In this document: piece after piece, positions 1 to 8,998 of the stretch | Layout of the letters: each line of letters opens with the position of its first letter | How positions within the stretch are numbered: position 1 is the stretch's first letter | DNA from: Novosphingobium sp. 28-62-57 | GTDB taxonomy: Bacteria; Pseudomonadota; Alphaproteobacteria; Sphingomonadales; Sphingomonadaceae | Reading direction: 5' to 3' | NCBI GenBank assembly: GCA_002256985.1 | Contig: NCGO01000001.1 | Span: 1-64,000, forward strand | DNA: 64,000 nucleotides | Program-made: the position numbers and the translations under genes | The notes under the pieces: model-generated | What the model saw: only the letters and a program-made list of their open reading frames with translations | Told to the model about the DNA's origin: nothing | Database searches by the model: none

Positions 1-318
1 CCGCAGCCTCGTGCCTTCTGAAATATCTGCCAGCAGCTTCCGCTCGGTCTTGGCCCAGTACTCGGCGCCATCGGTGGCGCGCTCGCTGTTGACCACCACA
101 AGGATGTCGTAGTCCGAGAAATAGCGTCCAACCGGATCTTCCACCCAGTCCCCGCGGGCATAGGAGCCAAACAGAATGATCTTGAGAATCTGCCTGCTCT
201 TTGCCCGGTCGCTCCGCTTCCGGCCAATGACCTGCGCAAAGCCCTCACGCAGCGTCTCGACCACATAGGCAAGCTCGCGCTGCTTGCGATCCGGCAGATG
301 ATCAAGACTGGATTTCAT
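1..318 (-). CDS. Nucleotidyltransferase, MNT type (3' end outside the window)
   Basis: The first 106 residues are visible, starting at the ATG complementary to 316-318; the frame stays open to the window edge. Seen: the nucleotidyltransferase signature GSYARGDW followed by SDYDILVVV, giving the G-S and D-x-D metal-binding residues of the polymerase-beta-like fold. Known: stand-alone MNT proteins often pair with, or are fused to, HEPN domains in toxin-antitoxin modules, and sphingomonads carry MNT-HEPN fusions of about 300 residues. Whether a HEPN part follows cannot be seen because the C-terminal part is outside the window. The nucleotidyltransferase call is firm; the toxin-antitoxin role is inference. 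Confidence 0.75.
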   Translation of the reverse strand, partial: MKSSLDHLPDRKQRELAYVVETLREGFAQVIGRKRSDRAKSRQILKIILFGSYARGDWVEDPVGRYFSDYDILVVVNSERATDGAEYWAKTERKLLADISEGTRLR

Positions 319-757
319 TCGACGAATCTTTCAACTTTAATGCAGGATGCCAAGCACAAAGTGCCCGAAGCGTTCAGTTCGATGCGGTCAGATCGACGAT
401 GATTGCCCTGCGAGCCGGGTTTCCCCCTAAAAGTGTGGGGGGAAATGTGGGGGCGGTTTATGAACCTCTTTAAAAGATGAACAATAACAGTATTTTAGAT
501 GCCATGTTCGATACAAGCCCTGCCACCACCATGCTTCAAGATTCACGCCCCACGCAAAGCGCGCTGCGGGGCCGTGCAGCTTCATCGCATTATAAGTTTA
601 TTCACCGTGCCGCCCTATCGCGGGGCGGGGGATTGATCCTTGCTGTTTGGCTTGGACCGTCAGTCCGAATGATGCGAGGCGGGCGCTGGTGCGAAGTTAC
701 GTGCTCCGAGGTGGTGTGCACAGTGCGGGGGCCAGCGTGCCTGCGTTCGCACAGCAG
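319..757. other. Gap with G-rich direct repeat, no supported gene
   Basis: No convincing gene is seen between the nucleotidyltransferase start and the acyltransferase. A short direct repeat TGTGGGGG occurs twice at 434-455, followed by an A/T-richer stretch. Reading frames here lack protein-like composition. The region may hold the divergent promoter of the nucleotidyltransferase and the leader of the acyltransferase. The G-rich repeat resembles sequences I associate with ends of integrated elements, but no integrase or tRNA is present, so that is only a suspicion. Confidence 0.4.
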
Positions 758-1776
758 ATGCGCCATAATCCGTGGCTCGATCTGCTTCGCACGGTGGCGA
801 TTTTTCTGGTCCTGCTGCGCCATGGTTCGCGCTCTGCGGGCAATGCCCTGTCCGAAGGGTTTGTGGCGAACCTTTTCAAGAATGGCTGGGTGGGGGTCGA
901 TCTCTTCTTCGTGCTGTCGGGCTATCTGATCGCGACTGGGTTGATCCGCCGTTCCTCGGTCACCGGGCGCATGTTTCCCAAGGGGTATTTTCAGGATCGC
1001 ATATTGCGCATCGTGCCTGCCTATTACGCGGTGCTGATCGTGTGCGCGGTGGGGGTTTTCCCCGGCACGGCCGAGGCTTCGGCGCAGAGCCTGTTGGCGC
1101 ATCTGCTGTTTCTGCAGGATTACACCGGATCGAACATCAATGTGGTGTTGTGGTCGCTGGGGGTGGAAGAGAAGTTCTATATCATCGCGCCAGTCGTGGT
1201 GGTGCTTATGCGCCGCCAGAGCAGCATGGCGGCTTTCGTCGCCTGCTGCGTGGCGCTGCTCCTGTTCTCGCCGCTGTGCCGGGGTCTGACGTTCGAGGCG
1301 ATCGGGGGCGGGATCGATTATGGCCGCTTTTTCGAGGACATGCGCAGTCCTTTTCACATGTCGCTTGAAGGGTTTGTGATCGGCATCGCAGTGGCGATTG
1401 GGCGCGACCGTGGCTTGACCTTGCCGAAGGGCTGGGCGCTGGCCGGATTGTCCGCAGGCGCGCTGGTGCTGGTGATGTGGCTTGGCTCGCACGACTTCAT
1501 GGGCGCAATCACGCGGGTGGATGCGTGGCTGGTGCCGACCGTTCTGGCCCTGCTGTTTGGAGCAATGGTGTTTTGCGCGGCGTGCCTTGGCGGTTGCGCT
1601 TTGCGGTGTGAGCCCTTTTTCAGGGTCAATGCCCGGTTGAGTTATTCGCTCTATCTTGTCCATCTGCCGCTGTTGCCGCTGGCCTATGGGCTGCCTTTCT
1701 CGTGTGGAAAGAGGCGCTGCGCCGCCCGGCCAATCCCATTGCACCGGTTGAACCGACAGGAGCGCTGCTGTCATGA
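758..1776 (+). pseudogene. Acyltransferase-3 family membrane protein, C-terminus broken by frameshift or deletion
   Basis: Seen: an OafA/YrhL-type O-acyltransferase with the early motif LDLLRTVAIFLVLLRHG, the motif GVDLFFVLSGYLI and several hydrophobic helices. After SYSLYLVHLPLLPLAYG near 1690 the frame turns into Cys/Arg-rich, non-membrane sequence and runs to 1798. A second frame resumes with FLVWKEALRRPANPIAPVEP and stops at 1774-1776, giving an ATGA overlap with the next gene's start at 1773. This suggests the ancestral frame ended at 1776 and that a small deletion near 1685-1700 removed the last helix and shifted frame. The family normally acylates envelope sugars. The start at ATG 758 is chosen over a TTG at 647. 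It could instead be a sequencing error. Confidence 0.6.
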
Positions 1777-2640
1777 GTTTCGTCGAGAGCAATGCTGATC
1801 GTCTGGCGTTTGTGGTTTGTGCCGGCCTGATCCTCGTCCCGCTGGAGCATCTGCTGCCGCGCCGCAAGGGGCAGACATTGCGGCGTGCAGGGCTGAAGCT
1901 CGATATCAGCTACATGCTGTTCGGCGCGCTGGGGACGATGCTGGTGTCGGCCGGGGTTATCGCGCTGTGCGTTACCCTGTTCTCGGGGCTGGTCCCTGAG
2001 GCGGTAAAATCGCTGGTCCGTACGCAACCGGTCTGGGCGCAAGTCATCGCGCTGATCGTTGTGGGTGATCTCTATTACTATTGGGCGCACCGCCTGTTTC
2101 ACACGGTGCCAGCCCTTTGGAAATTCCATGCGGTGCATCACTCGATCGAGGAGATGGACTGGGTCGCCGCGCACCGCACGCAACGCCACGGCCTATGCGA
2201 TCTTCAGCCTGCAGTTTGCGTTCCATTCGCTGCTCAAGCATTCGAATGTTGCGGTGGGATGGGGCTGGTTGCGCTGGCTCTATGTCACGCCGACATTTCA
2301 TCACTGGCATCATGCCAACGTTGCACATGCCCATGACAAGAACTTCGCGGCCCAGTTTCCGCTTTGGGACAGGCTGTTTGGCACTGCGCTGATGACGGAA
2401 AGCCAAGGCCCTGCGCGATATGGGGTGGATGATCCGGTGCCGATGACATTTCTTGGCTCGCTGATCTTTCCGTTCTGGTCCGGGCGCGCCCGGATTGCGG
2501 CTGGTGCGGTTTCTGGCGATCCCGAGCATCGGCCAGAGCAGCGGCCAGAGCAGCGGCCAGATATGGCAGACCACAGTGGCCGATCCGACCATTCCGTTGA
2601 TGAGGCACAGGCCATGGAACTGGCGGCACTGCAAGCCTGA
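1773..2640 (+). pseudogene. Fatty acid hydroxylase / sterol desaturase family, internal deletion with frameshift
   Basis: Seen: N-terminal membrane helices, then HRLFH and HAVHH in the first frame, which ends at 2336. The rest, including FHHWHH and YDKNFA-like AHDKNFAAQFPLWDRLFGT, is in another frame running to 2640. Together these are the three histidine clusters that bind the di-iron centre in this family. Between WVAAHRT (about 2180) and AYAIFSLQFAFHSLL the family usually has some 20 more residues with an HP(L/V)D motif; these are missing, and the frame changes there. A deletion of about 60 bases plus a frameshift is inferred, so no functional hydroxylase is expected. A 12-bp tandem repeat lies at 2530-2560 near the 3' end. 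Confidence 0.72.
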
Positions 2641-2765
2641 CAATACAAGGCTCTGCGCCATGTCTGCATGGGGCGCGGGCTATTGGCAGGGGCCAATGGG
2701 GCAGACTGTTAATGTTTTGGGCAAGTTTGCTTGTCCCAACGCCCGCCAGCGCCTAGATACAGGGC

Positions 2766-3515
2766 ATGTCCGGAGATATTTTCGATAACCGTGGTCGCGG
2801 TTCCGCCGGTTGGTCATGGCCATCCATCCATCCTGAAGGGCGCAAGTTTGGCCTGATTTCTGCCGCTCTGGCGGCAGGCGCGGCGTTCATGGCGTGGGAG
2901 ACCATTGCTTGGCCGCTGGCGTTTCTGACGCTGGGCGTGCTCGCGTTCTTCCGCGATCCGGTGCGCGTGACGCCGCGCGATGACCGGTTCGTGGTGGCAC
3001 CGGCTGATGGGTTGATCACCCTGATCCAGAAAGTGCCTCCGCCGCGCGAGCTGTGCGCTGATGATGGATCGGGCGTGCGGGGAATGGGCAGCGAGCCGGT
3101 GACGCGGGTATCGATCTTCATGTCGGTGTTCGATGTGCATATCAACCGGTCGCCGATTGCCGGCACGATCCGCCGCGTCGTCTATATCCCCGGCAAGTTC
3201 GTGAACGCTGACCTCGACAAGGCCAGTGAAGAGAACGAGCGCCAGCATTTTCTGGTGGAGCGCGGCGATGGTGTGCAGATCGGGTTCACGCAGATTGCCG
3301 GATTGATCGCGCGCCGCATCGTTCCCTTCGTCAAAGGGGGCGATATCGTTGCCGCAGGCCAGCGCGTGGGCCTGATCCGCTTTGGCAGCCGGGTTGATGT
3401 CTATCTGCCTGCCGGGACCGAGCCCAAAGTGTTGATGGGGCAAAAGACGATTGCTGGTGAGACGGTGCTGGCCGAGATCGGCGATGCACCGTTGATCGAA
3501 GGCATTGGCCAGTGA
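2766..3515 (+). CDS. psd: Phosphatidylserine decarboxylase proenzyme, short form
   Basis: Converts phosphatidylserine to phosphatidylethanolamine at the inner membrane, using a pyruvoyl group made by self-cleavage. The 249-residue length fits the short form found in many Alphaproteobacteria. Seen: an N-terminal hydrophobic hairpin (about 27-62), APADG with D81, VHINRSP with H125, and the cleavage site [11 protein letters not shown] with Gly207-Ser208; D81, H125 and S208 match the family's self-processing triad. The stop overlaps the start region of pssA, so the two consecutive steps of phosphatidylethanolamine synthesis are made from one transcript, in the reverse of pathway order. Confidence 0.95.
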   Translation: MSGDIFDNRGRGSAGWSWPSIHPEGRKFGLISAALAAGAAFMAWETIAWPLAFLTLGVLAFFRDPVRVTPRDDRFVVAPADGLITLIQKVPPPRELCADDGSGVRGMGSEPVTRVSIFMSVFDVHINRSPIAGTIRRVVYIPGKFVNADLDKASEENERQHFLVERGDGVQIGFTQIAGLIARRIVPFVKGGDIVAAGQRVGLIRFGSRVDVYLPAGTEPKVLMGQKTIAGETVLAEIGDAPLIEGIGQ

Positions 3516-4363
3516 TGGATGATGAAGGCTTTGATGAGCCTGACGTAAAGGAGGGCGCGGAACGCACCGGGCCTCGCCGTGGGCGTCTGCCGGGCGGGCT
3601 GACGCTGCGGGCGATGACGCCCAATGCGATCACCACCGCAGCGCTGTGTTCGGGGCTGACCGGCATCCGCTTTGCCGTAACGGCGGCATCGGGCACTGAC
3701 CCGGTGCAAGTGGCGGAAGACTGGCGCAGGGCTGTGGCCGCAGTGGTCATCGCCGGTTTGCTGGACGGTATCGACGGCCGTATTGCCCGCCTGCTGAAGG
3801 CGCAATCCCGCTTTGGCGCAGAGCTGGACAGCCTTGCCGACAATGTCTCGTTCGGCGTTGCACCCGCGCTGATACTGTTCCTCTGGTCATTGCAGGAAGT
3901 GCCGCGGCTGGGCTGGTTTGCCGCATTGGCCGTGGCGATTGCCTGTGCCTTGCGGCTTGCCCGGTTCAATGCCCGGATCGATCTGGAAGAGCAGCCGCAC
4001 AAGTCTGCCGGCTTCCTGACCGGGGTTCCCGCTCCGGTGGCCGCAGGACTGGCGTTCCTGCCGCTTTACCTGTGGATCGCGACGGACAATCCGCTGTTCC
4101 GTGAGCCCCTGCTTGTGGGGCCGTGGCTGGTGCTGATCGCGTTCCTGATGATTTCAAACGTGGCAACGCTCAGCTGGTCGTCCATCCGCCCGCGTCGCAA
4201 TGTGCGGTTGGAATTGATGGCCTTGACCGGGCTGGTCATCGCCGCGCTGTTGACCGAGCCGTGGCTGACGCTTTCGGCCATCTGCGTGGTCTATCTGGCG
4301 ATGATTCCGGTCGGGATCGTGCGTTATGCCAAAGTCAGGCGGCAGCGCGCAGCGGCTGCGTAG
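3512..4363 (+). CDS. pssA: CDP-diacylglycerol--serine O-phosphatidyltransferase
   Basis: Transfers a phosphatidyl group from CDP-diacylglycerol to L-serine, feeding the Psd reaction encoded just upstream. Seen: the CDP-alcohol phosphotransferase signature DGIDGRIAR, then G, AELD and SLAD in the expected spacing, and about six to eight hydrophobic helices. The N-terminal 30 residues are acidic and soluble. The start is either GTG 3512 (GTGA overlap with psd) or ATG 3515; a GAAGG at 3498-3502 fits GTG slightly better. The 3' end overlaps the convergent small gene at 4335-4616 by 29 bases. Confidence 0.93.
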   Translation: MMDDEGFDEPDVKEGAERTGPRRGRLPGGLTLRAMTPNAITTAALCSGLTGIRFAVTAASGTDPVQVAEDWRRAVAAVVIAGLLDGIDGRIARLLKAQSRFGAELDSLADNVSFGVAPALILFLWSLQEVPRLGWFAALAVAIACALRLARFNARIDLEEQPHKSAGFLTGVPAPVAAGLAFLPLYLWIATDNPLFREPLLVGPWLVLIAFLMISNVATLSWSSIRPRRNVRLELMALTGLVIAALLTEPWLTLSAICVVYLAMIPVGIVRYAKVRRQRAAAA

Positions 4364-4616
4364 ACCGCGCAACTTCAACAAAGGGCCGTGCCGCACGGCG
4401 CAGGGTGGTACGCGCCTTGGAAACGCTGGCACCGCGCGGTGCCGGTGTTCCGTGGGTGGTGATCTGTACCAGGAATTCGCGGTCCCGCTGAAGCGTGCGG
4501 TATTCGGCCAGCAGCGCCTTGATCTGCGCGGTGCGTCCTTGCAGCGTTACCGCAATGGCAATGACGGCAAAGGCCGCCGCGATGACGAAAACAGCTGTGC
4601 ATACCAGAGCGAGCAT
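4335..4616 (-). CDS. Small membrane protein of unknown function
   Basis: The 93-residue product has one N-terminal hydrophobic helix (about residues 3-24, MLALVCTAVFVIAAAFAVIA) followed by a basic, charged helix rich in Arg, Gln and Glu. This looks like a type II or signal-anchored protein with a short cytoplasmic or periplasmic coil. No family is recognised. The gene is convergent with pssA and overlaps its end by 29 bases. The coding call rests on the clear membrane segment and sensible composition; function is unknown. Confidence 0.6.
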   Translation of the reverse strand: MLALVCTAVFVIAAAFAVIAIAVTLQGRTAQIKALLAEYRTLQRDREFLVQITTHGTPAPRGASVSKARTTLRRAARPFVEVARSTQPLRAAA

Positions 4617-5015
4617 TGCCTGAATCCTTAGACCGTCCGTTTCCCTCAGCCCATGTCCGATGATGCCGGAAACATCTGTGGAAAACCTGTGAATTGCCTT
4701 ATGGTTCCAACACGCCCGGGAACCGATTCGGGTATGGGGCCAATGTTCCCTTTTTGTTCCATTCGGTCAAGCGCCTTTTGCGCACGCGTGGGCGTCTTTT
4801 TGTGTTCGGCATGATTTTGGCCTGAACTATCTGCCAAATCCGCGCTGGATTTTATCAAAGTCCTGCTTTAAGGGCCGCCACGTCGCGACATGGGCTGGCA
4901 TTGTGCTGATCTGTGCTTGCGGCAATCCACACGGGAAGCGCTCACACCGGTGCCGACAGCGGGATCTCCGCAACGGTTCCAGCTTCCCGGAGGCACAACC
5001 GGAAAGGAATTACCT
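4617..5015. promoter_or_regulatory. rpsB upstream region with GTTCC repeats and a hairpin
   Basis: This 399-base gap separates the small membrane gene from rpsB. It is A/T-richer than its surroundings around 4690-4870. It holds several GTTCC-type words and an inverted repeat GGTTCC / GGAACC at 4703-4708 and 4719-4724 with a 10-base loop. The region presumably carries the promoter and leader of the rpsB-tsf operon. A strong Shine-Dalgarno (GGAAAGGAAT, 5001-5010) precedes the rpsB start. A 70-residue frame on the minus strand has no protein-like features and is not called. Confidence 0.4.
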
Positions 5016-5774
5016 ATGGCGGCACCAGTCGTCACGATGCATCAGCTTATCGAAGCCGGGGCCCACTTCGGCCACCAGACCCACCGCTGGAACCCGCGGA
5101 TGAAGCCGTATATCTTCGGCGCCCGCAACGGCATCCACATCCTTGACCTGTCGCAGAGCGTTCCGCTCTTCGCGCGCGCGCTCGAATTCATTTCGGCCAC
5201 CGTGCAGGCAGGCGGCAAGGTCCTGTTCGTGGGCACCAAGCGCCAGGCGCAAGAGCCGATCGCTCAGGCCGCGCGCGCTTCGGGCCAGCACTATGTCAAC
5301 CACCGCTGGCTGGGCGGCATGCTCACCAACTGGAAGACCATCTCGGGCTCGATCAAGCGCTTCAAGGCGCTCGAAGAGCAGCTCGCCGGTGACACCACGG
5401 GCCTGACCAAGAAGGAAGTTCTTCAGTTGACGCGCGAGCGTGACAAGCTGGAACTGTCGCTCGGCGGCATCCGCGACATGGGCGGTATTCCGGACGTGAT
5501 GTTCGTAATCGATGCCAACAAGGAAGAGCTGGCGATCAAGGAAGCCAACGTTCTGGGCATCCCAGTCGTGGCGATCCTTGATTCGAACGTGTCGCCCGAT
5601 GGCATCGCGTTCCCGGTTCCGGCGAACGATGACGCCAGCCGCGCCATCCGCCTCTACTGCGAAGCCGTCGCTGCTGCTGCCACGCGCGGTGGCCGTGATG
5701 CGGCGATCGCATCGGGCGCCGATCTGGGTGCGATGGACGAGCCGCTGGCAGAAGAAGCCGTGGTCGAGGCCTGA
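5016..5774 (+). CDS. rpsB: 30S ribosomal protein S2
   Basis: Component of the 30S subunit, needed for S1 binding. The 252-residue product begins [20 protein letters not shown]; the S2 signatures [13 protein letters not shown], a central coiled region (about 100-130) and [14 protein letters not shown] are visible. The ATG at 5016 is chosen because GGAAAGGAAT lies just upstream and the family start [18 protein letters not shown] matches; the frame could be extended to 4890 but that stretch is not conserved-looking. The Ala/Glu-rich C-terminal tail is common in this lineage. It is followed by two hairpins and then tsf, the usual order. Confidence 0.97.
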   Translation: MAAPVVTMHQLIEAGAHFGHQTHRWNPRMKPYIFGARNGIHILDLSQSVPLFARALEFISATVQAGGKVLFVGTKRQAQEPIAQAARASGQHYVNHRWLGGMLTNWKTISGSIKRFKALEEQLAGDTTGLTKKEVLQLTRERDKLELSLGGIRDMGGIPDVMFVIDANKEELAIKEANVLGIPVVAILDSNVSPDGIAFPVPANDDASRAIRLYCEAVAAAATRGGRDAAIASGADLGAMDEPLAEEAVVEA

Positions 5775-5792
5775 TTTTTGGGAATTTCGGCT

Positions 5793-5822
5793 GACGGCCC
5801 ACTCGTTAAGGGAAGGGCCGTC
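5793..5822 (+). promoter_or_regulatory. Hairpin in rpsB-tsf spacer (first)
   Basis: GACGGCCC (5793-5800) pairs with GGGCCGTC (5815-5822) across a 14-base loop. There is no U-tract, so it is not a canonical terminator. It could act as an RNA processing or attenuation site between rpsB and tsf. Confidence 0.45.
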
Positions 5823-5848
5823 ACCGAATTGTCCCGGATGTGATCTAC

Positions 5849-5871
5849 GGGCCGCGGCAGTGCTGCGGCCC
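5849..5871 (+). terminator. Strong hairpin before tsf (attenuator-like)
   Basis: GGGCCGCGGC AGT GCTGCGGCCC forms a ten-pair stem (one G-U) with a three-base loop. It is followed by CTCCTCTATA rather than a U-run, so efficient intrinsic termination is uncertain. Its position, 33 bases before the tsf start, suggests partial attenuation or mRNA processing to set the S2:EF-Ts ratio. Confidence 0.45.
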
Positions 5872-5903
5872 TCCTCTATATTCAAGAATGAAGGATCAAC
5901 GCG

Positions 5904-6830
5904 ATGGCTTATACCGCCGCTGACGTGAAGAACCTGCGCGAGCGCACTGGCGCCGGCATGATGGATTGCAAGAAGGCTCTCGATGAGAGCGGTGGCGATT
6001 TCGAAGCCGCGGTTGACGCGCTGCGTGCCAAGGGCCTTGCTGCGGCTGCCAAGAAGTCGAGCCGCACCGCGGCTGAAGGCCTTGTCGGCGTGGCCGTTTC
6101 GGGCACCAAGGGCGTTGCGCTCGAAGTGAACTCGGAAACCGATTTCGTCGCCAAGAACGACCAGTTCCAGGACTTCGTGCGCAAGGCCACCGAAGTGGCG
6201 CTGAACACGGGCGTAACCGAAGTCGAAGCGCTGAAGGCAGCTGAATATCCCGATGGCGGCACCGTTTCGGACAAGCTGACCAACAATGTTGCGACCATTG
6301 GTGAAAACCAGCAGCTGCGCCGCATCAAGCACGTCGAAGTCTCGGCGGGCGTGGTCGTGCCCTACATGCACAATGCCGCAGCCACCAACCTCGGCAAGAT
6401 CGGCGTGCTCGTTGCGCTCGAATCCGAAGCGGCGGCTGACAAGCTGGAATCGCTGGGCAAGCAGATTGCGATGCACATTGCAGCCGCTTTCCCGCTGGCG
6501 CTGAATGCCGATGATCTGGATGCCGAACTGATCGCGCGTGAACGCAAGATCGCGGCTGAAAAGGCTGCTGAAAGCGGCAAGCCGGCCGAAGTTCAGGCCA
6601 AGATGGTCGATGGCGCCGTGGCCAAGTATGCCAAGGAAAACGCGCTGCTTTCGCAGATCTTCGTGATGGACAACAAGTCCACCATCCAGCAGGTCGTCGA
6701 TGCAGCGGGCAAGGAAGCTGGCACCAAGATCGTGCTGAAGGACTATGTCCGCTTCCAGCTCGGCGAAGGCATCGAGAAGGAAGAGACCGACTTTGCAGCC
6801 GAAGTGGCTGCTGCTGCCGGCATCAAGTAA
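5904..6830 (+). CDS. tsf: Elongation factor Ts
   Basis: Guanine-nucleotide exchange factor for EF-Tu. The 308-residue product has the N-terminal UBA-like part [22 protein letters not shown] (residues 4-25, core motif [15 protein letters not shown]), the TDFVAKND motif around residue 80 that inserts near the EF-Tu nucleotide site, and the two-subdomain core ending [23 protein letters not shown] Shine-Dalgarno precedes the ATG. It follows rpsB after 129 bases with two hairpins and is followed by a terminator-like stem, so rpsB-tsf probably forms its own transcription unit. Confidence 0.97.
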   Translation: MAYTAADVKNLRERTGAGMMDCKKALDESGGDFEAAVDALRAKGLAAAAKKSSRTAAEGLVGVAVSGTKGVALEVNSETDFVAKNDQFQDFVRKATEVALNTGVTEVEALKAAEYPDGGTVSDKLTNNVATIGENQQLRRIKHVEVSAGVVVPYMHNAAATNLGKIGVLVALESEAAADKLESLGKQIAMHIAAAFPLALNADDLDAELIARERKIAAEKAAESGKPAEVQAKMVDGAVAKYAKENALLSQIFVMDNKSTIQQVVDAAGKEAGTKIVLKDYVRFQLGEGIEKEETDFAAEVAAAAGIK

Positions 6831-6842
6831 CACTGCAAGCTG

Positions 6843-6892
6843 CAATCCCCGCAGGGGCGGTTCCGGGAAAGGGACTGCCCGTGCGGGGATTG
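6843..6892 (+). terminator. Terminator-like stem after tsf
   Basis: An 11-bp stem, CAATCCCCGCA (6843-6853) with TGCGGGGATTG (6882-6892), encloses a smaller GGGGC/GCCC pairing. It is followed by TTGTATCTT, a weak T-rich tail. Its place between tsf and pyrH suggests it ends the rpsB-tsf unit. Confidence 0.55.
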
Positions 6893-6988
6893 TTGTATCT
6901 TGCGCCCTTGGCACGGCCCTTCACAGGGCTATAAGGGCGGCCAATCCATTTTGGCCCGACCCCTTTTTGATACGAGTGCATCCAGACC

Positions 6989-7711
6989 ATGAGCGTTCCT
7001 TCCTACAAGCGCATCCTCCTGAAGCTTTCGGGCGAAGTGCTGATGGGGGAACAGCAGTTCGGGATCGACACGGACTACGTTGCCCGCGTGGCGCAGGAAG
7101 TGAAGGACGCGCGCGATAGCGGGCTGCAGATTTGCCTCGTCATCGGCGGGGGCAATATCTTCCGCGGTATGGCTGGCGCCGCCAAGGGCATGGACCGCGC
7201 GCAGGCCGATTACATGGGCATGCTGGCCACCGTCATGAACGCGCTGGCCATGCAGAATGCGCTTGAACAGATCGGCGTGCCGACGCGGGTGCAGTCTGCC
7301 GTGCAGATGGATCAGGTTTGCGAACCGGTGATCCGCCGCCGCGCTGAACGCCATCTGGAAAAGGGCCGCATCGTGATCTTCGCCGCTGGCGTGGGCGCAC
7401 CCTACTTCACCACCGATTCCGGCGCTGCGCTGCGCGCGGCTGAAATGAAGTGCGACGCGCTGCTCAAGGGCACCAGCGTGGATGGCGTCTATGATGCTGA
7501 TCCCAAGAAGGACGCATCGGCAAAGCGTTATGAAACCGTGGATTATGACACGGTGTTGGCAGACAATCTGAAGGTCATGGACGCCAGCGCCGTCGCGCTG
7601 TGCCGTGACAACAGCATTCCCATCGTCGTCTTCTCGATCCGCGAACGCGGCAATCTTGCCCGTGTTCTGGCGGGCGAGGGCACGCAGACCATAGTGAAGA
7701 AGGACGCCTGA
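6989..7711 (+). CDS. pyrH: Uridylate kinase (UMP kinase)
   Basis: Phosphorylates UMP to UDP for pyrimidine nucleotide supply. The 240-residue product belongs to the amino-acid-kinase fold and is normally hexameric. Seen: [10 protein letters not shown] near the N-terminus, [10 protein letters not shown] for phosphate binding, the segment [20 protein letters not shown], and [10 protein letters not shown]. The stop at 7711 is one base before the frr start, so pyrH-frr are co-transcribed as in most proteobacteria. Confidence 0.97.
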   Translation: MSVPSYKRILLKLSGEVLMGEQQFGIDTDYVARVAQEVKDARDSGLQICLVIGGGNIFRGMAGAAKGMDRAQADYMGMLATVMNALAMQNALEQIGVPTRVQSAVQMDQVCEPVIRRRAERHLEKGRIVIFAAGVGAPYFTTDSGAALRAAEMKCDALLKGTSVDGVYDADPKKDASAKRYETVDYDTVLADNLKVMDASAVALCRDNSIPIVVFSIRERGNLARVLAGEGTQTIVKKDA

Positions 7712-7712
7712 C

Positions 7713-8270
7713 ATGGCCAAGTATGACAAGGTGGATCTGGAGCGCCGTATGAAGGGCGCCGTGGACTCGCTGAAAAGCGATCTGTCCGGCCTGCGCACCG
7801 GCCGCGCCAACACTGCGCTGCTCGATCCTATCACGGTTGAAGTCTATGGCGCCCACATGTCGCTGTCGCAGGTGGCCAGCGTTTCTGCGCCGGAACCGCG
7901 CATGCTTTCGGTGCAAGTGTGGGACAAATCGAATGTCACGCCTGTTGAAAAGGCGATCCGGTCTGCCGGGCTTGGCCTCAACCCGATCACCGATGGTCAG
8001 ACGCTGCGCCTGCCGATCCCGGACCTGACCGAGGAGCGCCGCAAGGAACTGGCTAAGCTCGCCAGCAAATATGCCGAAAACGCCCGCATCGCGATCCGCA
8101 ATGTGCGCCGCGATGGCATGGATGCGCTGAAGGCCGATGAAAACAAGAAGGAAATCTCGGAGGACGAGCGCAAGCGCGCCGAGACTGACTTGCAGAAGCT
8201 GACCGACGAAATCATCAAGCAGGCCGACGACGCCGCTGCTGCCAAGGAAAAGGAAATCCTCGGCAAGTGA
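7713..8270 (+). CDS. frr: Ribosome recycling factor
   Basis: Works with EF-G to split post-termination ribosomes. The 185-residue product shows the tRNA-mimic three-helix bundle with [19 protein letters not shown], the [20 protein letters not shown] strand region, and the long helix ending [20 protein letters not shown]. Length is as expected. Its TGA overlaps a GTG (GTGA at 8267-8270) that starts uppS, implying coupled translation. Confidence 0.97.
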   Translation: MAKYDKVDLERRMKGAVDSLKSDLSGLRTGRANTALLDPITVEVYGAHMSLSQVASVSAPEPRMLSVQVWDKSNVTPVEKAIRSAGLGLNPITDGQTLRLPIPDLTEERRKELAKLASKYAENARIAIRNVRRDGMDALKADENKKEISEDERKRAETDLQKLTDEIIKQADDAAAAKEKEILGK

Positions 8271-8998
8271 CCCTTCGACAAGCTCAGGATGAGCGGGTCG
8301 ATGCCCGGCTTGGCGGCGGTTCTGCAGGGGCCGCCCGCCATGTCGCCATCATCATGGATGGCAATGGCCGGTGGGCCAAGAAGCGCCTGATGCCGCGCGC
8401 CTTCGGGCACAAGCGCGGCGTTGATACTGTGCGCGAGATTACCCGCGCAGCCAGAGACTTAGGGCTCGAAGCGTTGACGCTCTATGCGTTTTCGTCCGAG
8501 AACTGGAAGCGCCCGGCTGATGAAATTGCCGACCTGATGGGGTTGCTGCGCACGTTCATCCGCAATGATCTGGAAGAGTTCGTGGCCAACAATGTGCGGC
8601 TGCGGATCATTGGCGAATATCAGGCGCTTGCGCCCGATATCGTCGAACTGATCGAAGATGCGATGGCCCGCACCGCGCACAACACCGGCACCACGCTGGC
8701 GATTGCGCTGAACTATGGCTCGCAACAGGAAATTGCCCGCGCCGCGGCCAAAGCTGCGGCCAAAGGGCCCATCACACCGGAGGCCATCGAAGCCGAGCTC
8801 GATACTGCAAGCCTGCCGCCGCTGGACTTGCTGATCCGCACGTCGGGCGAACTGCGGCTGTCGAATTTCCTGCTGTGGCAGGCGGCCTATGCCGAAATGT
8901 GGTTCACCGATGTGCTGTGGCCCGATTTCAGCCCGGAACACTTGCGTGAGGCGCTGGACCAGTTTGCCGCGCGCGAGAGGCGGTTTGGTGGACGCTGA
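8267..8998 (+). CDS. uppS: Undecaprenyl diphosphate synthase with repeat-derived N-terminus
   Basis: Cis-prenyltransferase that makes the C55 carrier lipid for peptidoglycan and O-antigen. Seen: [16 protein letters not shown] with the Mg-binding Asp31, [22 protein letters not shown] and [18 protein letters not shown]. The start is GTG 8267, overlapping the frr stop. The first residues [12 protein letters not shown] are encoded by a copy of a CCTTCGACAAGCTCAGGATG palindrome-family repeat (8271-8296), not by family sequence; homology begins only at about residue 25. The repeat seems to have replaced or extended the N-terminus while keeping the overlap with frr. The enzyme itself looks intact. 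Confidence 0.94.
   Translation: MTLRQAQDERVDARLGGGSAGAARHVAIIMDGNGRWAKKRLMPRAFGHKRGVDTVREITRAARDLGLEALTLYAFSSENWKRPADEIADLMGLLRTFIRNDLEEFVANNVRLRIIGEYQALAPDIVELIEDAMARTAHNTGTTLAIALNYGSQQEIARAAAKAAAKGPITPEAIEAELDTASLPPLDLLIRTSGELRLSNFLLWQAAYAEMWFTDVLWPDFSPEHLREALDQFAARERRFGGR
8271..8296 (+). repeat. REP-type half palindrome inside uppS start
   Basis: The 26-base CCCTTCGACAAGCTCAGGAT plus GAGCGG is one arm of a repeat I know to be widespread in sphingomonad intergenic regions, usually paired with its inverse. Only one arm is present here. It lies immediately after the frr stop and is translated as residues 2-10 of UppS. Confidence 0.6.

Noticed and set aside
602-1867. Long minus-strand reading frame (421 codons) opposite the acyltransferase
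   Set aside because: Composition is Arg/His/Gln-rich with no motif; it is the antisense shadow of a real membrane-protein gene in GC-rich DNA.
2530-2560. 12-bp tandem repeat CGGCCAGAGCAG as a possible regulatory or phase-variable site
   Set aside because: It lies at the 3' end of a broken gene and the period is a multiple of three, so it would not switch frame; likely neutral.
4646-4858. 70-codon minus-strand frame in the rpsB upstream gap
   Set aside because: No conserved features or ribosome-binding site, and it would occupy the likely rpsB promoter.
5010-6914. Minus-strand frame of 634 codons opposite rpsB and tsf
   Set aside because: Opposite two certain core genes, no family features.
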